Below are positions 1 through 7,112 of a stretch of DNA of 34,106 bases, in pieces; positions within the stretch are counted from its first letter, which is position 1, and every line of letters begins with the position of its first letter. Origin of the DNA: Chloroflexi bacterium UBA5177. GTDB lineage: Bacteria; Chloroflexota; UBA5177. Position numbers and translations under genes: made by a program. Where the stretch lies: positions 9,841 to 43,946 of the forward strand of contig DHWR01000219.1 of the NCBI GenBank assembly GCA_002413265.1, written 5' to 3'. The notes under the pieces were generated by a model, which saw only the letters and a list, made by a program, of their open reading frames with translations, made no database searches and was not told where the DNA came from.

Positions 1-68
1 AGCTCAGCTGGGAGAGCGCCGCGTTCGCATCGCGGAAGTCAGGGGTTCGAGTCCCCTCATCTCCACCA
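1..68 (+). tRNA. tRNA-Ala(CGC), 5' end cut by the window
   Basis: The D arm, a five-base-pair anticodon stem (CCGCG/CGCGG) with loop TTCGCAT, the T arm (AGGGG/CCCCT around TTCGAGT) and an encoded CCA end at 66-68 are all visible. The anticodon reads CGC, which decodes the alanine codon GCG. The first eight or so bases of the acceptor stem lie outside the window. The downstream bases show no clear terminator. Confidence 0.93.
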
Positions 69-76
69 GACATAAT

Positions 77-451
77 TCAGGCCAGGCGAGGGCGCTCGGC
101 GTATGCTTGTTTGTTCGGGACTGTCCCCCTGGAGGCCGCCCACGTAGAGGCTTGTCGACTCATCGAGTCCTTGACGACGTCACGCTCTTGCTCGAGGGCG
201 GCAGAGCCGTATTCCGGCTTGCCTGACGGCTGGTAGATGTGGGCGACGACCCCAAGGCTGGTGGTCTTATTGTCGATGAGTTCAAGAGCGGTTGGGGTGG
301 CCCCGTCGCCGAAAAGGCGCTTGCCGTTGCTCAAGACGACCGGGTGGATGAGCAGGCGGTACTCGTCGATTAGGTCGTGTTTCATGAGCGTCCCCATGAG
401 TGTCGCGCTGCCATGTACCTGGAGCTCGTTGCCGGGCCGGTCCCTCAGCAG
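77..451 (-). pseudogene. RibD C-terminal/DHFR-like reductase remnant, N-terminus missing
   Basis: The reading frame between about 451 and 206 encodes the C-terminal half of a dihydrofolate reductase-like protein of the RibD C-terminal (YyaP/YwjB) type. Recognisable segments are PGNELQVHGSATL, HDLIDEYRLLIHPVVL, GKRLFGDG and a closing HIYQPSGKPEYG. Full-length relatives are about 180-200 residues and start with a strand and helix that bind the cofactor. None of that is present, because the frame runs straight back into the 3' end of the padR gene with no start or ribosome site. About 42 unrelated codons after the conserved end suggest that the original stop was lost. I read it as a 5'-deleted relic that once followed padR. 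A short functional protein is less likely. Confidence 0.6.
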
Positions 452-483
452 CCTATGCCTGCCGGTTTCGTCGTGTCCCGAGA

Positions 484-1155
484 TCAGTCCTTCACGTGTC
501 TGGTCTCGCCAGCCTCTGTTTTGTCGTCCTTGACCGCTCGACGAGCGCGTGCGATCGTTTCTGCGATCACTTCGGATTCGTAGGTGGCTTGGCGTGGGTC
601 GTCTGGCCAGGTTTCGACGATGGTGGCCGCCCATCGTGCCCAGTTCAGGACAAGTAAGTAGAAGTCGGTGATAAACCTGCTTGTGAGCTGAAGTTCGGGT
701 AGTCGCTCGGGGAAGAGGCCTTCTCCTTCGGCGTAGCGCTCGCCGACGGGGAGGCTCTCAGCGCACCGGGCCCGCGCCCAGCCTTGGGCGGCTAGCAGAG
801 TGGCGAGGGTGTCGGCTTTCGTGCCGTTCTCGGAGAAAAACACCTTGAGGAGCTGTTCGAACTCGATAACTGGTCCCTCGCCAGGGTGTTGCAGCCAAGT
901 GGCCAGCGCCCGGCGGCCCTTGGCGGTGATGGTGTAGACGGTGCGGGTGCGTTGTCCATTCTGTTCGGTGGATGCGCGGGCGAGTCCGTGGTCGACGAGC
1001 TTCTTCGGTTCCTCGTAGAGCTTGCTGACAGCGCGGGGCCAGATCCGTCCGAGGGAGCGGTCCATCTGCTGGGTGAGCTCGTAGCTGCTCCAGGGCTTGA
1101 TAGACAGTAGCCCCAGCACGGCGTAGGAGGTGGTGGTCGGCGAGCCTCTTGACAT
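484..1155 (-). CDS. PadR-family transcriptional regulator
   Basis: This 223-residue protein has the PadR N-terminal winged helix (about residues 9-95: AVLGLLSIKPWSSYELTQQM, then KLYEEPKKLVDHGLA, then the wing RTRTVYTITAKGRRAL). A helical C-terminal dimerisation region follows, of the longer Vir-type PadR layout. Family members are DNA-binding repressors that usually sense small ligands and often repress themselves. It is divergent from the methyltransferase/YCII pair at 1219-2420, and an inverted repeat lies in the shared promoter region (1168-1188), so it probably controls that pair and itself. A DHFR-like relic lies directly downstream. The start is ATG at 1155, preceded by an AAAGGGAG-like ribosome site. 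The ligand is unknown. Confidence 0.88.
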   Translation of the reverse strand: MSRGSPTTTSYAVLGLLSIKPWSSYELTQQMDRSLGRIWPRAVSKLYEEPKKLVDHGLARASTEQNGQRTRTVYTITAKGRRALATWLQHPGEGPVIEFEQLLKVFFSENGTKADTLATLLAAQGWARARCAESLPVGERYAEGEGLFPERLPELQLTSRFITDFYLLVLNWARWAATIVETWPDDPRQATYESEVIAETIARARRAVKDDKTEAGETRHVKD

Positions 1156-1167
1156 GATACTCCCTTT

Positions 1168-1200
1168 GGAAGTAAGATGTTTACTACCTAAGAGAGTATA
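1168..1200. promoter_or_regulatory. Divergent promoter with candidate PadR operator
   Basis: On the minus strand a TATACT box (1200-1195) is followed after four bases by TAGGTAGTA (1190-1182). The segment 1168-1188 is an inverted repeat, GGAAGTAA-n5-TTACTACC, with seven of eight positions matching. The repeat would cover the padR transcription start, as expected for self-repression. The same nine-base word lies at the second padR-linked promoter (7036-7044). Confidence 0.5.
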
Positions 1201-1218
1201 GCGCGGGAGGTGGTGTCG

Positions 1219-2076
1219 ATGACAGAGTCAACAGCGTTGGAAGTGGACCCGACCAACACCGGGCAAGCCCGGGCCTGGGACGGCGATGAAGGCAGCTATT
1301 GGGCTGCGCATGCCGAGCGCTTCGACCGGGGAGTGGCCGCCTACCACGACACCTTCATGGCCGCGGCCGGCATTGCCAGTGGCGAGCGGGTGCTCGACAT
1401 CGGCTGCGGCACCGGGCAGACGACCCGCGACGCCGCCCGAGCAGCCAGCGAAGGCTCGGCGTTGGGCGTAGACTTGTCGGTTCGGATGATCGAGCTGGCC
1501 CGCGGTCTCGCCGCCGAGGCCGGCATCGGCAACGCGACCTTCGAGCAGGCCGACGCCCAGATCCACCCCTTCACTGCCGGGTCGTTCGATGCCACCATCT
1601 CGCGCACCGGAACGATGTTCTTTGGCGATCCGCAAGCGGCCTTCGCGAACATCGCTCAAGCCGTACGTCAGGGCGGCCGACTGACGATGTTGGTGTGGCA
1701 GGGGCTCGAGTCGAACGAGTGGATCCGCGAGCTCAGCGGCGCGTTGGCTGCTGGGCGGGATCTCCCAACGCCGCCGGTGGGTGCTCCTGGACCGTTTGCA
1801 CTCGCCGATCCTGACCGGGTCAGGAACCTCCTGAGTTCTGCGGGCTACTCGGGCGTCGAGCTCGAGGCGCTGCACGCGCGGATCTGGTTCGGTTCCGATC
1901 CCGACGACGCGCACCCCTTCGTGCTCGGACTGATGGGCTGGATGCTCGAGGGTCTGGACCCCAGCGGGCGCGAGCGGGCGCTGGACGCGCTCAGAGCTAC
2001 CGTCAATGCCCATTCAACTAGCGACGGAGTCACCTTCGCCTCCGGTGCTTGGCTGATTCGGGCCCGGCGGGGTTGA
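1219..2076 (+). CDS. Class I SAM-dependent methyltransferase
   Basis: This 285-residue protein has a Rossmann-fold methyltransferase core. SAM-binding motif I is VLDIGCGTGQTT near residue 60, the acidic end of strand 2 follows in ALGVDLS, and motif II-like FDATISRTGTMFF lies near residue 130. It resembles UbiE/SmtA-like small-molecule methyltransferases (Methyltransf_11/25), but the sequence does not reveal the substrate. ATG at 1219 is chosen because GGGAGG at 1205-1210 sits eight bases upstream; the in-frame GTG codons at 1210 and 1213 overlap or abut that site. The YCII gene follows after 11 bases, and both are divergent from padR, so a PadR-controlled two-gene operon is likely. Confidence 0.85.
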   Translation: MTESTALEVDPTNTGQARAWDGDEGSYWAAHAERFDRGVAAYHDTFMAAAGIASGERVLDIGCGTGQTTRDAARAASEGSALGVDLSVRMIELARGLAAEAGIGNATFEQADAQIHPFTAGSFDATISRTGTMFFGDPQAAFANIAQAVRQGGRLTMLVWQGLESNEWIRELSGALAAGRDLPTPPVGAPGPFALADPDRVRNLLSSAGYSGVELEALHARIWFGSDPDDAHPFVLGLMGWMLEGLDPSGRERALDALRATVNAHSTSDGVTFASGAWLIRARRG

Positions 2077-2087
2077 GGAGCGCCCCG

Positions 2088-2420
2088 GTGAGCTACTTCG
2101 CTGTATTTCGCGAGGCCGGTCCGGCGTGGGAGGACGGGAAAGGCGCGTTCAGCCAACCCGCAGTCAACGAGCACGCGGCGTACATAAGCGCGCTCGCCGA
2201 TGAGGGAGTCGTTGTCTTCGCCGGCCCGCTGGCAGGAAGCGAGCAGGGCCGTATCCGCGTGCTGCTCATCGCTGACGCAGAGGACGAAAACACGATCCAC
2301 GCCTGCCTTGCCGAGGACCCGTGGCAACGCACCAACCGAATCGTGACGACCAGCGTCGAGCCGTGGCACCTCTTCGTCGGCGCAGAACGACTCGCAGCCG
2401 TGCATGACATCCGAGCGTGA
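2088..2420 (+). CDS. YCII-domain protein
   Basis: This 110-residue protein matches the YCII (YciI-like) ferredoxin-like fold. It begins SYFAVFREAGPAW, continues with NEHAAYISALADEGVVVFAGPL (the conserved His and the Gly-Pro turn), and ends with a strand-helix segment containing EDPWQRTNRIVTTSVEPW. Family members are small dimeric proteins, some with lyase or dehydrochlorinase-like activity, and most have no assigned role. The start is GTG at 2088 with GAGGAG at 2075-2080 seven bases before it; that ribosome site overlaps the stop of the preceding methyltransferase, indicating translational coupling. It probably acts in the same unknown process as that enzyme. Confidence 0.82.
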   Translation: MSYFAVFREAGPAWEDGKGAFSQPAVNEHAAYISALADEGVVVFAGPLAGSEQGRIRVLLIADAEDENTIHACLAEDPWQRTNRIVTTSVEPWHLFVGAERLAAVHDIRA

Positions 2421-2488
2421 GGGGTGCGCTTCTCGCCCTCAAACGCATGGCCAGCTGACCACGTCCCCCAACCGGGGAGGCCCTGGCC

Positions 2489-2881
2489 TCATACCGGACC
2501 GCCGACGGCGTCGTTGGCCCTTTCCGCCGGGGACCTGGGCTCGGCCGGTTCTAGTCGATAACTCTGCCGCCCGACACGAACCCGACACAGGTATGGCGGT
2601 CGGTTCGAGGGGACCTTCATGCGCTGCATGGTTTTGAAGACCGTCGTCTCGGCATATCGGGTCCTCGCTGCCGTCATCTCTGCGTATACCTCACGTATCG
2701 TGAACACGTGCGCATCCGTGTGCCTCTGAAGCGCCACCAGAGCGGCCACGACCTCGTCCTGACAGTTTCTGGCGGCGAGCTTCCGGCCTCCAATCCGGAA
2801 CGAGCCGCCGGCTACCCTGGGGCCGGGGCTCGTATTTGGAGGCATCACTCCACCAGTCACTATTGGGACAACGCCATGCAT
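2489..2881 (-). CDS. Small protein with HTH-like domain (DUF7669-like), function unknown
   Basis: This 130-residue protein has a central segment (about residues 40-85) reading QDEVVAALVAL, then FTIREVYAEM, then TRYAETTVFKTMQRM. It resembles the winged-helix domain found in small actinobacterial and Chloroflexota proteins, where a helix rich in YAEST-type residues is typical. The end GRQSYRL looks like the wing strand. The first 35 residues are low in complexity (Gly/Pro rich), so an internal start such as the Met at residue 13 is possible. Its start region abuts the promoter of the leuS leader on the other strand. I infer DNA binding from the fold only. Confidence 0.5.
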   Translation of the reverse strand: MHGVVPIVTGGVMPPNTSPGPRVAGGSFRIGGRKLAARNCQDEVVAALVALQRHTDAHVFTIREVYAEMTAARTRYAETTVFKTMQRMKVPSNRPPYLCRVRVGRQSYRLEPAEPRSPAERANDAVGGPV

Positions 2882-2891
2882 GGCTTATCTT
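2863..2891 (+). promoter_or_regulatory. Sigma70-type promoter of the T-box/tRNA-Ala/leuS transcript
   Basis: TTGGGA at 2863-2868 and TATCTT at 2886-2891 are separated by exactly 17 bases; each hexamer matches the consensus at four of six positions. The predicted start near 2898 falls where T-box leaders usually begin, with a GACGG-type opening. Confidence 0.55.
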
Positions 2892-3050
2892 GAATAGACG
2901 GCAGACCAGAGTAGTAAGCACAGTTGGGCAGCGAGCCGGGACGGTGAAAGCCGGCAAGGAATGTCGAACACACCGGCCGATATCTCGCACGTGCGGCACC
3001 GGATACAGTGCTACAATGAACGGTCTTTTCGCGTGCTCGGGAGAGCTTGC

Positions 3051-3126
<76 letters not shown>

Positions 3127-3179
3127 GACTTCCTCTCCTCCGAGTGATGTGAACGCTACTTGGGTGGTATAGCGGGGAA

Positions 3180-3211
3180 CCCTCCGTCCCAGTGAGGATG
3201 GAGGGGTTTTT
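3180..3211 (+). terminator. Leader terminator before leuS (T-box type)
   Basis: A ten-base-pair stem, CCCTCCGTCC (3180-3189) with GGATGGAGGG (3196-3205) including one G-U pair, is followed by five T's. It lies just after the T-box sequence and ends 19 bases before the leuS start, the classical position of a T-box transcription terminator. It would also end unregulated tRNA-Ala transcripts. Confidence 0.85.
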
Positions 3212-3230
3212 GATTTCCTGGAGGAAGCAC

Positions 3231-5702
3231 ATGGCAATCATCGAAAATGGACGAACCAAATACATTCCCCAGCAGTTCGAGCGGAAATGGCAGGACCGCT
3301 GGGAAGAGGAAGGCCTGTACAGAGCGCAGGACTTCTCCGACAAGCCGAAGTACTACCTACTAGACTTCTTCCCTTACCCGTCGGGCGACGGTCTTCATGT
3401 GGGCCATTCGAAGCAGTACGTAGGGACGGATGTAGCCACCCGCTTCAGACGTATGAGGGGGGACAACGTAATGCATCCCATGGGCTGGGATGCCTTTGGT
3501 CTACCGGCCGAGAACGAAGCAATTCTGCAGCAGATTCCGCCGTACGAGAACGTGCCCAAAAACGTCGCCAATTTCAAGCGACAGCTTCGTCTGCAGGGCA
3601 TCTCCTACGACTGGAGTCGCGAGATCAACTCCTCCGAGCCCGACTACTATCGCTGGACTCAGTGGCTGTTTCTATTGATGTTCAAGCGTGGATTGGCTTA
3701 CAGGGGCATCGGCATGCAGTGGTGGTGCCCGCAATGTAAGACCATCCTGGCCAACGAGCAGGTGGAGAACGGCTACTGCTGGCGTCATCACGATCAGCTG
3801 GTCGAAAAAGTGGCGTTGGAGCAGTGGTACTTCCGGATCACCGACTACGCGGAAGAGCTCCTGGAGTCCCTGAACCATCTGAGCTGGCCCGAACGCATCA
3901 TTCTGATGCAGCGAAACTGGATTGGTAAGAGCACGGGCGCGGATATCACATTTCAGGCTCGAGATGCTCAAGGAGTCGAGTATCCCATCAGGGTCTTTAC
4001 GACGCGGCCGGACACAATATACGGCGCTACGTTCATGGTCTTGTCGCCGGAGCACCCACTGGTCGATGTTCTGACGACCGAGGAGCACAGGGCGCGAGTG
4101 ACGCAGTACCAGCAGCAGGCGGCCAGGCAGAGTGAGATCGAGAGGCTCTCCGCTGAGCGCGAGAAGACCGGAGTCCCAACCGGCGGCCACGCCATCAACC
4201 CGTTCACTAACAAAGAGATTCCGGTGTGGGTCGCGGATTACGTGCTCATGAGCTACGGCACCGGAGCCATCATGGCCGTCCCAGGAGGCGACGAGCGCGA
4301 CTGGGAGTTCGCAAAAAAGTACAGTCTGCCCATCGTCCGAGTTGTCGAGCCGCCCAGCCCCACGGAGGGGTCGGATGACGTCTATGCGGGTATCGGCGTG
4401 ATGGTGAATTCGGGTCCCTACGAGGGCATGCAGAGCGAAGACGCCAAGAGCCGGATCATCGCCGAGCTCGAACAGCGCAGTGTCGGCCACGCGGCGACCA
4501 ACTACCGCATGCGCGATTGGCTGGTCTCTCGGCAGCGTTACTGGGGCGCTCCCATACCCATCGTCTACTGCGAGAGTTGCGGCATCGTTCCAGTGCCGGA
4601 GGAAGATTTGCCGGTCCTGCTGCCGACCCTGGAACACTTCGAGCCCGGTGAAGACGGCAGGTCACCCCTGGCCCTGGATCCGGACTTTGTCAACGCTCCC
4701 TGTCCAAAGTGCGGGGGCTCCGGCCGTCGTGAAACCGATACGTTGGACACCTTCGTCGACTCGTCCTGGTACTACCTGCGTTTCTGCAGCCCACACGACG
4801 ATCAAGCACCATTTGATCGAACCGCTGTCCGCTATTGGTGTCCGCTGGACCTGTACGTCGGTGGTGCCGAGCATGCAGTGATGCATCTGCTCTATTTCCG
4901 CTTTTTCACTAAAGTACTCGCGGATGCCGGTCTGGTGGAGTTTAGGGAGCCGGCGCCACGACTCCTCAACCAGGGAACCATGCATGCGCCCGACGGCAAA
5001 CGCATGTCCAAGTCGAAGCACAACGTGATCACGCCGGACAGCGTTGCCGAGCAGTTCGGCGCGGACACCCTGCGTGGCTACATCGTGTTCATGAGTCCGT
5101 ATACCGGCGACGCGCAGTGGGATCCGCAAGGCATCAACGGCATCCATCGCTGGCTGGGTCGCGTCTGGGATCTGTGTCAGAAACCAGCACGGAAGTCAGC
5201 CGACCGAGAGCCACAGGCTGAAGAGCTGAAGCGCTGGGTGCACAAGACGATCAAACGTGTGACGGCGGATATGGAATCGCTCGAGTTCAACACGGCGGTA
5301 AGCGCTTTAATGGAACTGACGAATGCGCTTCAGAGGCTGCGCCCCGCTCTCGAGGGCTCAGAGGCGTGGGGATGGGGAGTGCGTTCTCTGTTGACGTTGG
5401 TTGCCCCGATCGCTCCTCACATCACCGAAGAGCTCTGGCATAGCCTGGGGCACCAACGCAGCATCCACCTTGAGAGCTGGCCAACCTACGACGATGCTCT
5501 GACTCTGGACGAGGTCGTCACTGTGGTCATTCAGGTCAACGGCAAGCTCCGCGACCGCCTGGAGGTGCCACGTGGGACGGAGATGCAGTCCGTCCAGGAA
5601 CAAGCACTGGCAAGCAAGCGGGTGCAGCCCTACGTCGAGGGTAATCAGATCGTCAAAGTGATTACCGTGCCCGACAAGTTGGTGAATATAGTCGTACGCT
5701 AG
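3231..5702 (+). CDS. leuS: Leucyl-tRNA synthetase
   Basis: LeuRS (823 residues) charges tRNA-Leu in the cytoplasm. The class I signatures are HVGH at residues 56-59 (HIGH motif) and KRMSKSK from residue 590 (KMSKS). The CP1 editing insertion is recognisable by VFTTRPDTIYGATF and YGTGAIMAVPGGDERD. Cys pairs (CPQC, CESCG, CPKCGG) look like zinc knuckles, and a C-terminal anticodon-binding region and the VNGKLRDR linker complete the protein. Length is usual for a bacterial LeuRS. ATG at 3231 is chosen because GGAGGA (3220-3225) sits just before it; an upstream in-frame ATG would fall inside the leader terminator. Regulation by the T-box-like leader is likely. The stop abuts that of the convergent gene at 5703. 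Confidence 0.97.
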   Translation: MAIIENGRTKYIPQQFERKWQDRWEEEGLYRAQDFSDKPKYYLLDFFPYPSGDGLHVGHSKQYVGTDVATRFRRMRGDNVMHPMGWDAFGLPAENEAILQQIPPYENVPKNVANFKRQLRLQGISYDWSREINSSEPDYYRWTQWLFLLMFKRGLAYRGIGMQWWCPQCKTILANEQVENGYCWRHHDQLVEKVALEQWYFRITDYAEELLESLNHLSWPERIILMQRNWIGKSTGADITFQARDAQGVEYPIRVFTTRPDTIYGATFMVLSPEHPLVDVLTTEEHRARVTQYQQQAARQSEIERLSAEREKTGVPTGGHAINPFTNKEIPVWVADYVLMSYGTGAIMAVPGGDERDWEFAKKYSLPIVRVVEPPSPTEGSDDVYAGIGVMVNSGPYEGMQSEDAKSRIIAELEQRSVGHAATNYRMRDWLVSRQRYWGAPIPIVYCESCGIVPVPEEDLPVLLPTLEHFEPGEDGRSPLALDPDFVNAPCPKCGGSGRRETDTLDTFVDSSWYYLRFCSPHDDQAPFDRTAVRYWCPLDLYVGGAEHAVMHLLYFRFFTKVLADAGLVEFREPAPRLLNQGTMHAPDGKRMSKSKHNVITPDSVAEQFGADTLRGYIVFMSPYTGDAQWDPQGINGIHRWLGRVWDLCQKPARKSADREPQAEELKRWVHKTIKRVTADMESLEFNTAVSALMELTNALQRLRPALEGSEAWGWGVRSLLTLVAPIAPHITEELWHSLGHQRSIHLESWPTYDDALTLDEVVTVVIQVNGKLRDRLEVPRGTEMQSVQEQALASKRVQPYVEGNQIVKVITVPDKLVNIVVR

Positions 5703-6065
5703 CTACCCGTGCCTCACGTGTGAGTGCTGTGCAGGCTTGTGGTGAGCCGACGTCGCACTCGCTAGCGAACCGCCAATTCCAAGGACTCCCAACGCCATGC
5801 CTGAGGCAAGCGCCAGCGCAAGACCAATTTGAGTTCTTCGCTTTGGCCGGTAGACCGTGTCGAACTGGGTAACGATTTCGTCCGGGTTCCCCAAACGGGA
5901 GAGGCTTTCTCGTGCCGCATCCGGCGGCGTCAGACCGCTTAGCTCCAGCTCCCGTCGCGAGTCTTCAAGGTGAGCTCGAAGCTCCCGCTCGATGGATCGG
6001 CGCATGCGCGCCGATACTCTCAAAGTCCGTGTCAGCTGTTCGACGGCATCTCGTCCCATGATCAT
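5703..6065 (-). CDS. Small HAAS/DUF1700-like membrane protein
   Basis: This 120-residue protein has an N-terminal helical region (about residues 5-70) with RMRRSIERELRAHLED and PPDAARESLSRLGNPDEI. That pattern is typical of the HAAS/DUF1700 or permease-prefix domains that follow PadR regulators in many bacteria. One transmembrane helix (about residues 78-103) and a short His-rich tail follow. The start ATG at 6065 overlaps the stop of the preceding padR gene as ATGA, so the two are translationally coupled. By analogy it may be a membrane partner of the PadR regulator, but no target is visible. The second ATG at 6059 is an alternative start. Confidence 0.75.
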   Translation of the reverse strand: MIMGRDAVEQLTRTLRVSARMRRSIERELRAHLEDSRRELELSGLTPPDAARESLSRLGNPDEIVTQFDTVYRPKRRTQIGLALALASGMALGVLGIGGSLASATSAHHKPAQHSHVRHG

Positions 6066-6418
6066 GATGCCTCGTGAAAGTCTAGTCCCAGGGTGCCGGT
6101 TACCCGGGACATCGCGTGCACGAACGACTGCCATTCGGTCAATTTTTCCTCGAGAGCGTTCTTGCCCTTGCCCGTCAGGGCGTAGTAGCGACGTTCGCTC
6201 CCGCTCGGCATGGTTTCCCATCGTGCAGATAGAAGTCCCTGCTTCTCGAGGCGATGAAGGATTGGATATAGCGTGCCCTCCTTGAAGCGAAAGAAGCCTT
6301 CGCTGCGCCGTTCCAGTTCCTTGAGCACGTGGTAGCCGTGCATCTCCCCCTGCACGAAGGCGGAGAGAACGAGCGTGTCTGCGGCGCCCTTTAGCAACTC
6401 TCTGGAGTAGCTAGCCAT
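6062..6418 (-). CDS. PadR-family transcriptional regulator (short form)
   Basis: This 118-residue PadR protein is of the short subfamily. It has a winged helix (residues 5-85) with LVLSAFVQGEMHGYHVLKEL, the family-typical FKEGTLYPILHRLEKQGLL and the wing RRYYALTGKGK, followed by one C-terminal dimerisation helix. It is the middle gene of lepB-padR-membrane protein, overlapping lepB by eight bases and the next gene by four. ATG at 6418 has AGGAGA upstream; longer frames are artefacts of the overlap with lepB. The operon promoter carries a TACTA-CC-TAGTA palindrome (7036-7047) at the predicted start of transcription, so self-regulation of the whole operon is plausible. The ligand is unknown. 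Confidence 0.9.
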   Translation of the reverse strand: MASYSRELLKGAADTLVLSAFVQGEMHGYHVLKELERRSEGFFRFKEGTLYPILHRLEKQGLLSARWETMPSGSERRYYALTGKGKNALEEKLTEWQSFVHAMSRVTGTLGLDFHEAS

Positions 6419-7022
6419 GATGATCTCCTGCCGTGAACGGGGGGTGAAGCGTGATCGAGGGAAGAGGCGGGACGGGCACCCGCAGCGAGAATAGGTGCAG
6501 ATCACTTGGCGGCCAGTACGAGACCCAGGCCTTGCCGATTATGTACTGCTTGGGCAGCCAACGCCACAGATGAGAGTCCTGGCTGTCGTTCCTGTTGTCC
6601 CCGAGAACGAAATAATCGTTCGGCGGCACCTTTGCGGCAGGGAAATCGTAGGTGGGTCGGTGGTACTGATCGATATATGGCTCGATCAGCTTCTTCCCGT
6701 TGATCCACACATAGTCGTTGTGCACGGCGACCGTCTCTCCCGGCAATCCAATCACACGTTTGATGAAGTCGGCGTCGGGTCGCCCGGCAGGGGTCGCATG
6801 AAACACTATGATGTCTCCCCGTGACGGCTTCCCAATCATGTAGTCCACCTTATTCACGAGAATGTACTCGCTGTTGTGGAGATTCGGGGACATTGAGTCG
6901 CCCTCGACCTTGAAGTTTTGGAGGGCGACCCGCACCACGAGAAATATGGCGATGGTCAGGACTGCCGTTTCAAGAAGCTCTCGAACAATGCCGCGGCGAC
7001 CTAACAGCTCCAGCCTCCCCAA
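6411..7022 (-). CDS. lepB: Signal peptidase I
   Basis: This 203-residue S26 peptidase removes signal peptides of exported proteins on the outer face of the membrane. One N-terminal transmembrane helix (about residues 14-33) is followed by the catalytic Ser43 in GDSMSP and the catalytic Lys89 in FIKRVIGLPGE. Conserved boxes RGDIIVF and VLGDNRNDSQDSH close the active-site region. Size is typical of single-anchor bacterial enzymes. It is the first gene of an operon with a PadR regulator and a small membrane protein, an unusual setting for a housekeeping peptidase. It may be a dedicated or conditionally expressed paralogue; the window cannot show whether another lepB exists. Confidence 0.93.
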   Translation of the reverse strand: MGRLELLGRRGIVRELLETAVLTIAIFLVVRVALQNFKVEGDSMSPNLHNSEYILVNKVDYMIGKPSRGDIIVFHATPAGRPDADFIKRVIGLPGETVAVHNDYVWINGKKLIEPYIDQYHRPTYDFPAAKVPPNDYFVLGDNRNDSQDSHLWRWLPKQYIIGKAWVSYWPPSDLHLFSLRVPVPPLPSITLHPPFTAGDHHG

Positions 7023-7035
7023 TACCTAGCGACGC

Positions 7036-7083
7036 TACTACCTAGTAATGCTAAGTATAAGAGCCACGCGTCCATTCCGCAAG
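7036..7083 (-). promoter_or_regulatory. lepB-padR promoter with palindromic operator
   Basis: On the minus strand TTGCGG (7083-7078) and TATACT (7059-7054) are 18 bases apart. A perfect palindrome TACTA-CC-TAGTA (7036-7047) covers the predicted transcription start. It contains TAGGTAGTA, also found at the other padR promoter near 1182-1190. The position suits a PadR repressor site. Confidence 0.5.
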
Positions 7084-7112
7084 CCGAAACCGCTTGGAGT
7101 TCAACAGTGGCA

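Noticed and set aside
3672..4637. A 321-codon minus-strand frame opposite leuS
   Set aside because: No family features; it lies wholly inside leuS.
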